Origin: Deltaproteobacteria bacterium
GTDB taxonomy: Bacteria > Desulfobacterota > Desulfobacteria > Desulfobacterales > B30-G6
Reading direction: 5' to 3'
DNA: 64,000 nucleotides
Assembly: GCA_022340465.1 (NCBI GenBank)
Contig: JAJDNW010000044.1
Coordinates: 31,197-95,196 of the forward strand
Below the pieces are notes generated by a model. The model had not been told where the DNA came from and searched no databases. It was given only the letters and a program-made list of their open reading frames with translations. Within the stretch, counting starts at the first letter, position 1. Every line of letters begins with the position of its first letter. This document shows positions 52,885-64,000 of this stretch, piece by piece. The position numbers were made by a program, and so were the translations under genes.

Positions 52885-54066
52885 ATGAACATCATCACCG
52901 GCATATTCAATGAAACCTGGCAGTTGTTTCTGGAAGCGTCTCCGTACATTCTTTTCGGGCTGCTGGTCAGCGGGCTGTTGCGGACCTTTCTCGATCCAAG
53001 TTCGGTGGCCCATCATCTCGGGCACGGCCGGATAGGGCCCGTCCTCAAAGCCGCGGTTTTGGGCATCCCCATCCCGCTCTGCTCCTGCGGCGTTCTGCCG
53101 GCTGCCGCTTCCCTCAAAAAACAGGGGGCCAACAACGGGGCCACCACCGCCTTTCTCATCGCCACCCCCGAATCCGGTGCGGACTCCATAGCCATCAGCT
53201 ATGCGCTTCTCGATCCCATCCTGACGATCGCCCGTCCCGTGGTGGCATTTGTCACGGCGGCCGTGGCGGGCATCGCCGAAAATCTCGTCGGCAAAAAAGA
53301 GGGCCCCCAAAAGGCGCCGCCGGACATCTCCTGTCCCATCGACGGGTGTTGCGACGGCAAGGACTGTTCCCCGGAGGTTCATCGCCACCATCACACCACC
53401 TCCGAAAAGCTCAAAGCCGGCCTGAAGTTTGCCGTCAACGAGGTCTGGGGAGACCTGGTGCTGCTGTTCGCGGTCGGCCTTTTCCTGGCCGGCGTCATTA
53501 CCTACGCGATACCCGACGATCTTATCGGAAGGTACATGGGGGGCGGACTCCCCTCCATGCTGATCATGCTGGCAGCGGGCATCCCCCTCTACATCTGCGC
53601 AACCTCCTCTACGCCCATTGCCGCGGCCCTGATTTTGAAGGGCGTCAGCCCGGGGGCCGCCCTCGTGTTTCTTATCGCCGGCCCGGCCACCAACATAACC
53701 TCGCTGGCGGTCCTTTTGGGGATACTCGGCAAACGGGCCACGGTTATATACCTGACGACCATCGCGGTGCTGGCCGTTCTCGCCGGCCTGGCGGTCGACC
53801 AGATCTACGCCGTGCTGGGGATATCGGCCCGGGCAGCCGTGGGCCAGGCGGCCGGAATGATTCCGCCGGCCGCCAAATACCTGAGCGCTTTGCTGCTGCT
53901 GGCGATTTCGGTCAAGCCGCTCACGGCCCGGATAAAAAGGATGTTCGCAAAAGACGGGCGACACGGGCACCCCCATGATCACGCCCACCATGCGGCAACG
54001 GCACAGAAAAAGGAAGGGGACCGGGTGTCCGCGGCCGAACCACCGCTGTGCACCGGCCCGACCTGA
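52885..54066 (+). CDS. SO_0444-type Cu/Zn efflux permease (DUF318/ArsP-like)
   Basis: This 393-residue membrane protein has eight to ten helices. The conserved segment GIPIPLCSCGVLPAAASLKK and the second CATSSTPIAAALIL with GPATNITSLAVL are the paired motifs of the SO_0444/DUF318 (PF03773) efflux family. A Cys/His-rich cytoplasmic loop DGCCDGKDCSPEVHRHHH and a His-rich tail (HGHPHDHAHH) could bind metal. It likely exports Cu or Zn, or another thiophilic ion. It lies behind the ArsR repressor and ends at a terminator. The gap 52767-52884 contains an accacaaagtcacaaagg repeat (52801-52818). Confidence 0.88.
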   Translation: MNIITGIFNETWQLFLEASPYILFGLLVSGLLRTFLDPSSVAHHLGHGRIGPVLKAAVLGIPIPLCSCGVLPAAASLKKQGANNGATTAFLIATPESGADSIAISYALLDPILTIARPVVAFVTAAVAGIAENLVGKKEGPQKAPPDISCPIDGCCDGKDCSPEVHRHHHTTSEKLKAGLKFAVNEVWGDLVLLFAVGLFLAGVITYAIPDDLIGRYMGGGLPSMLIMLAAGIPLYICATSSTPIAAALILKGVSPGAALVFLIAGPATNITSLAVLLGILGKRATVIYLTTIAVLAVLAGLAVDQIYAVLGISARAAVGQAAGMIPPAAKYLSALLLLAISVKPLTARIKRMFAKDGRHGHPHDHAHHAATAQKKEGDRVSAAEPPLCTGPT

Positions 54067-54095
54067 GGGTGTTCAAACTGACCGGGTCCGGTCAC

Positions 54096-57944
<3,849 letters not shown>

Positions 57945-58183
57945 TCATCACCACCGGCAGGCGGGCGGGTCGGTCCCCTTTCGCAAAGAGGGCCATGCCT
58001 TGTTGCCGCATGACGATTATGGTTACATATACATTCCCTTAATGCATGAATCCAATCGGTTGGGTATTTTTTTCGTGTTTCAAACGGCAAAGCACGGGGT
58101 TGACTAATCGGGTGGAGATGTTACTCTCCTTCCCAATCTATGTCAACCGAAGTTGACCATTTTTGCCATGTGGAAGGGATGCC

Positions 58184-58591
58184 ATGAAAGCGACGGATCT
58201 ATACAATCAAGCCCACCTTTTCGTATCCGCAATGCGGATCCTTGCATACAAAAATTCGGCGCCGCCCGCCATCGACGACGTGTGCGACCTGCTTTCGATT
58301 TCCAGAGAACAGGGGCACTACATCTGCCGGAAACTGCAGGAACACGACGCCGTCAAACTGGTGGAAAGCGCCTACGGCCCCCGGCTTTTCATCAGCGACC
58401 ACCTGAAGCTCGAAGAGATCCCCGTCGAGGAGCAGGGGGACCGTCTGCAGGAAGCCCTCAAGGCGTTCCAGAGCGCCCGCCAGGGACACTCCCAAAAGGT
58501 GGCCGCCATTCAGAAGGAACAAACGCAGAAAAAGAAGAATCTGTTTGCCGACCTGGAAAAACAGCTAAAAAAGAATCTGAACAAAACATGA
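58184..58591 (+). CDS. Small winged-helix-like protein, function unknown
   Basis: This protein of about 135 residues has an N-terminal helical DNA-binding-like part (ATDLYNQAHLFVSAMRILAY, then IDDVCDLLSISREQGHYICRKLQ) and a winged segment (LVESAYGPRLFISDHLKLEE). A Lys/Gln-rich amphipathic tail follows (EALKAFQSARQGHSQKVAAI, then KKKNLFADLEKQLKKNLNK). The ATG at 58184 has GGAAGGGATGCC ahead. Its last eight codons lie inside the left arm of a 27-bp perfect inverted repeat. The family is not recognised; a transcription factor or nucleoid-type role is possible. Confidence 0.65.
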   Translation: MKATDLYNQAHLFVSAMRILAYKNSAPPAIDDVCDLLSISREQGHYICRKLQEHDAVKLVESAYGPRLFISDHLKLEEIPVEEQGDRLQEALKAFQSARQGHSQKVAAIQKEQTQKKKNLFADLEKQLKKNLNKT

Positions 58592-58630
58592 CCGCGGATC
58601 CGGGGTCATGTTTTGTTCAGATTCTTTTTT
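58567..58630. terminator. Terminator with a 27-bp perfect inverted repeat
   Basis: The left arm 58567-58593 and the right arm 58604-58630 are exact reverse complements over 27 bases and enclose the ten-base loop gcggatccgg. The arm reads aaaaaagaatctgaac and then aaaacatgacc. On each strand the structure ends in a run of T, so it can terminate both the rightward small gene and the leftward U32 peptidase gene, whose stop is at 58632. Such a long exact match suggests recent inverted duplication. Confidence 0.8.
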
Positions 58631-58631
58631 A

Positions 58632-60617
58632 TTACTTCAATCCGATCTTCCAGTTCCAAAGCCCCTCCCGCGGCTTCATTCTCACGCCGGCGGGGATCGG
58701 CTCGTCCAGCTCGACGAAACAGCGGTAGCCGGCGTTGTAAAGCTGCTCTCTTTTAGCCGAGAGATCCAGGGCCCAGTTGGGGAACAACCAGTATTCATGC
58801 CCGTTTTTTACGGCCCAGGCCTGCTCTCCCCTGGGGCTGGAAAAAGGCCGGTTCTGCTCGATGCCGGAGGAGAGGGTGCGTGAAATGCACAGCGGCCACG
58901 TCCCGGCCAGCACGATTCCCAGGGGCAGCGAGCTGACCTTGGGCATCGCCAGAAGATCCTCCGCGCCCATTTCGGGGCTGACCACGGCACCGGTGAAGCC
59001 CATCCGCTTCAAGGCGTCCACGGCCAGGGGGTTGGCGATGTTGCAAAAAGGGCCCGCCCACAAATGCAGCCCGTTCAGGGAGGGAAAAAATACCGTTTGC
59101 CACGGGGCGTTGAGCAGGAAGGTGCGGGCGCCTTTTTTCAGGGCCTGCCGCACCTGCGCCGCGCATTCGGCCTCGGTGTCGGGCCACACCACCGGCGGCA
59201 GACACCACCAGATCCTGCCGGCCGTACCCTTGGAAACCCTGGAAAGCGACGTGTCCGACAGCCACAAACCCGTGCGGTCCTTCCCCCTGGCACCCCTCGT
59301 GTCCGGCTGCCGGCGGATGTGCAGCTCCACGTCGGCCGTGCGCCCCCGGTATCGCCGGGGAAGCTTCAGGCTGAAACGCTCCGGGCGGCGCTTCTCATCC
59401 GCCAACCCTTCCATTTGCTTTTCAAGCCCGGCCAGCTTTCGTTCAAGGGCCGCCTCCTTGCGGTCGATCAGAAAAACCGGCGTCCCTCTCATTTCCTTCC
59501 GCCCGCCGGGGATCTTCAAGTAGAGCCGCCCCCTCTTGGGGATGTGCCGGGACACCTTGCGCACGGCGTGCCATTTGTCGTCTTCGTATCCGATTCTGAG
59601 GACGTCGTTTTTAAATAGCTCCTCCCGCGCGGTGATATACGGTTTGGTTCTGCCGCCCTGCAGCCGCCCCACGAGCAGCCCGGACCCTGTCTGCCCTTCC
59701 ACCTTTACAGGCGCCTGGGGACGTTGGGGCAAAAAGTTGTAGTGGGTGCCCGGGCGTCCCAGTGCGAGTGAAAGAAGCTCGAGTGCGGCTTTTTTCACGG
59801 CGGGGTCTTGGCCCTCGTCCCGCAGCATTTTGTAGGCCAGAACCGTGTAGTACACATAGTGCGGCCCCTTTTTACGCCCCTCTATTTTCCAGGTGACGAC
59901 CTCGGGTATCGATTTCAACACCTTCACCAGGACATCCAGGCTGAAATCCTGGCAGGAAAAAAGGCGCCCGCTTTCACCGCCTGCGGCATACCGCCGCCTG
60001 CAGGGCTGTACGCACCGCCCCCTCAGGCTGCTCCTGCCGCCCAGGTAGCTGCTCCAGTAGCAGCGCCCGGAAACGCCGTAGCACAGGGCGCCGTGGATGA
60101 AGGTCTCCAGACCCATGCCGGCCGGGCAGGCGCCGGCCAGGGCTTTGATTTCATCCACGCTGAGTTCCCGCGGCAGGACGACCCGGTCGATCCCCAGCTT
60201 CTTGTGCACGAGGTCGAGGGCCCCTTTGAACGTGACATTGGCCAGGGTGGAAAAGTACAGTTCGCCCGCATAGCCGGCCTGCCGGGCCAGGCCCATAAGG
60301 CCCAGATCCTGGATGATCAGGGCGTCGGGCTTGACCTCCCCGGCCAGTTGGGCCAGCATTCGGCCGGCCGCCTCCAGTTCGTCGGGCCTGACGAGGGTGT
60401 TGAAAGCCACATAAACCCGTGTGCCCTGCCGGTGGGCCAACCGGGTCAGGACGGCCAAATCGGTAAAGCTGAAATTTTTGGCTTCCATGCGGGCGGAGAA
60501 CTGCTTCAGGCCGCAGTATACCGCATCCGCACCGGCTGCCAGGGCCGCCAGAAAAGCGGCCCGGCTGCCGGCCGGCGCCAGAATTTCGGTTTTTTTGGTT
60601 TCGGACATGTCAGCCAT
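58632..60617 (-). CDS. Peptidase U32 family protein
   Basis: This protein of about 661 residues belongs to the U32 family. An N-terminal barrel (EILAPAGSRAAFLAALAAGA, then DAVYCGLKQFSARM) contains the signature FIHGALCYGVSGRCYWSSYL with conserved Cys residues, then RGRCVQPCRRRY, which fits the four-Cys cluster of RlhA/YegQ-type members. A second domain with oxidoreductase-like strands extends the protein. U32 members act in rRNA hydroxylation (RlhA), ubiquinone-type hydroxylation or as collagenase-like proteases. This one is unassigned. The start at 60617 is chosen for the Met-Ala-Asp-Met run after GGGTG. Confidence 0.85.
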   Translation of the reverse strand: MADMSETKKTEILAPAGSRAAFLAALAAGADAVYCGLKQFSARMEAKNFSFTDLAVLTRLAHRQGTRVYVAFNTLVRPDELEAAGRMLAQLAGEVKPDALIIQDLGLMGLARQAGYAGELYFSTLANVTFKGALDLVHKKLGIDRVVLPRELSVDEIKALAGACPAGMGLETFIHGALCYGVSGRCYWSSYLGGRSSLRGRCVQPCRRRYAAGGESGRLFSCQDFSLDVLVKVLKSIPEVVTWKIEGRKKGPHYVYYTVLAYKMLRDEGQDPAVKKAALELLSLALGRPGTHYNFLPQRPQAPVKVEGQTGSGLLVGRLQGGRTKPYITAREELFKNDVLRIGYEDDKWHAVRKVSRHIPKRGRLYLKIPGGRKEMRGTPVFLIDRKEAALERKLAGLEKQMEGLADEKRRPERFSLKLPRRYRGRTADVELHIRRQPDTRGARGKDRTGLWLSDTSLSRVSKGTAGRIWWCLPPVVWPDTEAECAAQVRQALKKGARTFLLNAPWQTVFFPSLNGLHLWAGPFCNIANPLAVDALKRMGFTGAVVSPEMGAEDLLAMPKVSSLPLGIVLAGTWPLCISRTLSSGIEQNRPFSSPRGEQAWAVKNGHEYWLFPNWALDLSAKREQLYNAGYRCFVELDEPIPAGVRMKPREGLWNWKIGLK

Positions 60618-60897
60618 TGTAATCACACCCAAACCGGCCTGCAAGTAAAATTCGGTATACGCTTCACGGCGTGCACCGTACACCGTCGCTCTTGCTCAAT
60701 GCTTCCAACCTCCGCCTCAGCACTCATTTCTCAGTCCTTTCACTCGGGCCATTGACCCCGGAATCCTCGAATCTCTATCCTCCCCTTGCCCGGAAGCCAT
60801 CCTGTATTATATTAGCTGATGTAGTGTTTGTGAGAATAACGTTCCGTATGCCCTAAGCGGGCGCCGGGATCGATCAGTTACAACCGAGGATACGCTC

Positions 60898-61653
60898 ATG
60901 AAAATTGCAGTAAGCGGCAAAGGCGGCGTGGGCAAGACCACCTTTTCATCCATGTTGATCCGGTCGTTGGACGCCGACGGCAAACGCGTGCTGGCCATCG
61001 ACGCCGACCCGGATGCCAACCTGGCATCCGCCGTGGGTATCGAAGGCGCAGACAAGATCACTCCCATCGCCGAGATGAAGGACCTGATTTTCGAAAGAAC
61101 CGGGGCCCAGCCCGGCACCATCGGCGGCTTTTTCTCGCTCAATCCCAAAGTGGACGACCTGCCCGAAGCGCTTTCGGCCAGGCTCAACAACATCAAACTC
61201 ATGCGCCTCGGCGGGGTCAAGAAGGGCGGCGGCGGCTGCATCTGCCCGGAAAGCACCATGCTCAAAGCCCTGGTTGCCCATGTGGTTATCGCCAGGGATG
61301 AAGTCGTCGTCTTGGACATGGAAGCCGGCATCGAACACCTGGGCAGGGGAACCGCGCAAAGCGTCGACAAGCTCATCGTGGTCGTGGAGCCTGGCCGTCG
61401 CAGCATCGATACGGCCGAACACATCAAGCAGCTGGCCGAAGAAATCCACCTGAAAAACATTGCCGTCGTCGGCAACAAGATCCGCGGACCCCAGGATGAG
61501 GCCTTTCTGCGCAAGCATCTGAACGGCTTCGAATTTCTGGGATTCATGCCCTATGACGACGCCTTGATCCAGGCCGATCTTGACGGCAGGTCGCCCTTCG
61601 ATGTGGAATCGACCGCCAAAGACAGCGTCGTGCAGATGATGCATGCGTTTTAA
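60898..61653 (+). CDS. cooC: CooC-like nickel-insertion ATPase
   Basis: This 251-residue MinD/CooC-type ATPase has the deviant Walker A SGKGGVGKTT at the N-terminus, DADPDANLASAVG and the CxC metal-binding motif GGGCICPESTML. These are the CooC signatures. It would load nickel into carbon monoxide dehydrogenase with ATP. No CO dehydrogenase gene lies in the window. A GAGGAT ribosome site precedes the ATG. The next gene is a metallo-beta-lactamase-fold hydrolase six bases later, so they are likely one operon. The name is by family. Confidence 0.88.
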   Translation: MKIAVSGKGGVGKTTFSSMLIRSLDADGKRVLAIDADPDANLASAVGIEGADKITPIAEMKDLIFERTGAQPGTIGGFFSLNPKVDDLPEALSARLNNIKLMRLGGVKKGGGGCICPESTMLKALVAHVVIARDEVVVLDMEAGIEHLGRGTAQSVDKLIVVVEPGRRSIDTAEHIKQLAEEIHLKNIAVVGNKIRGPQDEAFLRKHLNGFEFLGFMPYDDALIQADLDGRSPFDVESTAKDSVVQMMHAF

Positions 61654-61659
61654 TGCACC

Positions 61660-62403
61660 ATGATTGCACACCGCCTGACCCTGGAAAAGGGTCGCACACT
61701 GCTCCAGCACCGCGGAAGCGCCAGCAACCAGTATATTCTGGAAGATTCACGGGAGGACGCCGCCTATCTCGTTGACTGCGGGATGCCCTCGGATGCAGCC
61801 GGACTCGCCGAGGTCCTCGAGGGGATGCCCCCCTTGAAACGCGTTGTCTGCACCCACTTTCACGTGGATCACGTGGCCGGCTGGATTCGGCTCAAACGCC
61901 GCTTCGCATCGGCCCGGATCTATTTCCACCGGGCCGCCGCACCGCTGGTCGAGGGGAAGGCGGTCATCCCCCTGCCGGGTTTCAAGGCCTGGAGGGAGGT
62001 CTTGATTCCCTGCATGCGGGAATCCGGCTACCTGCCCGCTCTCGGCGACATCCTCGACGGCGGTTTGTACGGGACGCCTTTTAAAAAGGGCTTCCCCGGG
62101 GACCGGGTGCGTTATTTCGACGAGGGGGATGACGTGCTGCCCGGTTTCATTGCCATCCACACCCCCGGTCACCGGCCCGACCACGTCGCCTACATGCACG
62201 TTGCCAGCGGTGTCCTGATATGTGGCGATTTCATTATCGTCATCGACGGCCGCCCTCTGGCCAACACCTTTCTATCCAGCCCTCCCGACCAGAGGGCCTC
62301 CCTCGAAAAAATCAGGACCACCCCCGGTATCGCGTCCGTTTGGCCGGGTCACGGCAGGGTAAGCCCTTTCGACGGTGATGCCCTCCGGCTTTTGCAAGGT
62401 TGA
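61660..62403 (+). CDS. Metallo-beta-lactamase-fold hydrolase
   Basis: This 247-residue protein has the metal motif THFHVDH (HxHxDH) and the later His in HTPGHRPDHVAY. LICGDFII supplies the bridging Asp and VWPGHGRVSP the final His. The layout resembles hydrolases that act on thioesters or lactones, including glyoxalase II-like proteins. It lies six bases after the CooC-like gene and is therefore probably co-expressed, although a link to metal-center assembly is speculative. The substrate is unknown. Confidence 0.85.
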   Translation: MIAHRLTLEKGRTLLQHRGSASNQYILEDSREDAAYLVDCGMPSDAAGLAEVLEGMPPLKRVVCTHFHVDHVAGWIRLKRRFASARIYFHRAAAPLVEGKAVIPLPGFKAWREVLIPCMRESGYLPALGDILDGGLYGTPFKKGFPGDRVRYFDEGDDVLPGFIAIHTPGHRPDHVAYMHVASGVLICGDFIIVIDGRPLANTFLSSPPDQRASLEKIRTTPGIASVWPGHGRVSPFDGDALRLLQG

Positions 62404-62564
62404 GTTAAATCCTGAAAGACCGTCGGAGCGCCGAAATTGACAGAGCGGCTGCAGTGGCTTATATTTTCCGAGTATTTCGAATTTAAACAGGTTTAGTAAC
62501 GAATCCTGACCCAGAGAACCAAGTCTTAAATTTTGGAATAAATTCTATCCAATCGAGGAGTGTT

Positions 62565-64000
62565 ATGATCGAATTAAAAAGCACCGACATCCGGAAAAGA
62601 AAAACGGCCACCCTGGCGGTGCCGCTATGCGAAGATGAAACCATTCACAGCGGTGCGGTTCAGGTGCTGGCGGAACAGGCGGCAACCTTCGAAGAGTTTG
62701 ACGGCAAGGCGGGCGAGGAGCTCGTTTTACACAACCCGCCGGGCGTGAAGGCCGACCGCGTCATCTTCATGGGGCTCGGGAAACGCTCGCAAGTCCGCAC
62801 CGACACACTGCGTACATTCGCCGGCAGAGCCGTTAAAGCGTGCATCCAGCGCAAGCTGTCCGGCGTGATGATAGCGGCACCGTCGGCCTCAAGCCTGAAC
62901 CTGGAAACGGATGCCGTGCTCGAAGCGCTTCTCGAAGGGGCCTACCTGGGAAACCACCGCTTCGACAAGTACAAGCAGGAAAAAAAGCTAATCCCCTTGA
63001 AGCGCATGGGCGTCCTGACGACCCCGGGCAACGCCAAAAAGCAGGCCGCGCTCGTTCCACAGGTGGCGGCGGTCTGCGCGGGAACCCTGCTGGCGCGTGA
63101 GTGGGTCAGCACACCTTCCAACGACAAAAGGCCCGGTGCCTTTGCGCGCATGCTGGTGCGTGAAGCCAAAAAGGCAAACCTGAAAACCCGCGTGCTCACG
63201 GAAAAGGAGCTCCGTCAGGGCAAGTACGGCGCCATTCTAGCCGTCGGCCAGGGCAGCGAGGACAAGCCCCGGCTGGTGGAAATAGTCTATGCCCCCAAGG
63301 GAGCGAAAAAGACCGTCGCCCTGGTCGGCAAGGGGGTCACCTTCGACACCGGAGGCATCAACCTGAAACCCAGCGCAGGCATCGAGGACATGAAAATCGA
63401 CATGTCGGGCGCCGCAGCGGTGGCGGCCACCATGCTCGCCGTCGCCAGGCTGAAGCCACGGGTCAAGATCGCCGGCGTTATCCCGATCGTGGAAAACATG
63501 CCGTCGGGCTCTGCCACCCGCCCCGGCGACATCGTCACAAGCTATGCCGGCAAAACCGTCGAGATCGGCAACACCGACGCCGAAGGCCGTCTGATCCTCA
63601 TCGACGCCATGACGCACGCCCTGAAAAGATTCAAACCGGATGTCATGGTCGATATCGCCACGCTGACAGGGGCCTGCATGGTCGCGCTGGGGGAAAAGGT
63701 TGCCGGTGTCTTTTCCCATGACGACGAACTGGCGGAGGCGATCGTCGCCGCCGGCCGGAAGACCCATGAAAGAACCTGGCGCCTGCCGCTGCCCGAGGAC
63801 TACAAGGATTTGTTGAAAAGCGACATTGCCGACCTGAACAACATGAGCAGTTCGCGCTACGGCGGCGCGATCACGGCCGCCCTCTTCCTTTCCGAATTCG
63901 CCGGCCAAGCCAGGTGGGCCCACATCGACATCGCCGGTCCGGCCCACATCAAAAAGGGTATGCCCACCTGCGAGGCCGGCGGCACCGGCTTCGGCGTGCG
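62565..64000 (+). CDS. pepA: Leucyl aminopeptidase, M17 family (3' end beyond the window)
   Basis: The gene starts at an ATG after AATCGAGGAGTGTT and remains open at the last base of the window. About 478 residues are visible out of a usual 500 or so. The N-terminal macro-like domain is followed by the catalytic domain with VGKGVTFDTGGINLKPSAGI (metal-binding Lys and Asp), KIDMSGAAAVAATMLA and NTDAEGRLILIDAMTHAL, the M17 signature with Asp and Glu ligands. It is a two-metal cytosolic aminopeptidase that removes N-terminal residues in protein turnover. The gap 62404-62564 upstream shows no gene. Confidence 0.93.
   Translation, partial: MIELKSTDIRKRKTATLAVPLCEDETIHSGAVQVLAEQAATFEEFDGKAGEELVLHNPPGVKADRVIFMGLGKRSQVRTDTLRTFAGRAVKACIQRKLSGVMIAAPSASSLNLETDAVLEALLEGAYLGNHRFDKYKQEKKLIPLKRMGVLTTPGNAKKQAALVPQVAAVCAGTLLAREWVSTPSNDKRPGAFARMLVREAKKANLKTRVLTEKELRQGKYGAILAVGQGSEDKPRLVEIVYAPKGAKKTVALVGKGVTFDTGGINLKPSAGIEDMKIDMSGAAAVAATMLAVARLKPRVKIAGVIPIVENMPSGSATRPGDIVTSYAGKTVEIGNTDAEGRLILIDAMTHALKRFKPDVMVDIATLTGACMVALGEKVAGVFSHDDELAEAIVAAGRKTHERTWRLPLPEDYKDLLKSDIADLNNMSSSRYGGAITAALFLSEFAGQARWAHIDIAGPAHIKKGMPTCEAGGTGFGV

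Overview
The window looks like chromosome of a strictly anaerobic, metabolically versatile member of the Desulfobacterota (sulfate-reducer type, Desulfosarcina/Desulfatitalea-like). This is inferred from gene content and not from any marker gene. The supporting content is a tungsten-type aldehyde oxidoreductase domain, a CooC-type nickel ATPase, an acyl-CoA dehydrogenase with its electron-transfer flavoprotein, a CoA ligase inside a branched-chain-type ABC transporter operon, likely selenocysteine decoding, and PAS/sigma-54 and PAS/LuxR regulators. GC content is fairly high by eye, with a lower-GC stretch at about 32.4-39 kb. No rRNA, tRNA, CRISPR array, insertion sequence or phage genes were recognised.

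Layout. 0-1.8 kb: two ABC-2 permeases, the first cut by the window edge. 2.0-2.6 kb: two cold-shock proteins. 2.9-10.1 kb: leftward operon livK-livH-livF-livG-acyl-CoA ligase-livM. 10.8-15.0 kb: an MFS carrier followed by a 952-residue fusion of aldehyde:ferredoxin oxidoreductase and iron-type alcohol dehydrogenase, the most unusual protein here. 15.2-16.8 kb: DUF35 protein and a thiolase-like gene split by one in-frame TGA. 17.0-21.6 kb: small zinc-ribbon-like proteins, a PilZ protein, a sigma-54 activator and a decayed histidine kinase. 22.0-26.2 kb: membrane protein, GalT-like protein and AcoAB-type dehydrogenase E1. 26.2-32.2 kb: phosphotriesterase-like hydrolase, MFS carrier, acyl-CoA dehydrogenase, EtfBA. 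32.2-39.0 kb: NhaA remnant, complete Mrp Na+/H+ antiporter operon and a universal stress protein. 39.6-43.3 kb: Bax-like glucosaminidase, HAD hydrolase, MsrAB fusion and a small exported heavy-metal-associated protein whose metal-site Cys is encoded by TGA (candidate selenoprotein). 44.0-52.1 kb: PAS-LuxR regulator, thioesterase, PilZ protein, exonuclease and a large cNMP/GAF/PAS adenylate cyclase. 52.3-54.1 kb: ArsR repressor with a visible promoter and operator, and a Cu/Zn-efflux-type permease. 54.1-60.7 kb: eno-hypothetical-pyrG operon, a small winged-helix protein and a U32 peptidase. 60.9-64 kb: CooC, metallo-beta-lactamase-fold hydrolase and leucyl aminopeptidase, cut by the window end.

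How the parts fit. Several units point to growth on carboxylic acids. The liv-type transporter carries its own CoA ligase. The MFS carrier sits just ahead of the AOR-ADH fusion, which could interconvert acid, aldehyde and alcohol. The acyl-CoA dehydrogenase feeds EtfBA. Most longer intergenic gaps are filled with a mosaic of short dispersed repeats shared among many loci. The two in-frame TGA codons, each followed by a hairpin that fits the bacterial SECIS pattern, and the fusion enzyme are the observations most worth following.
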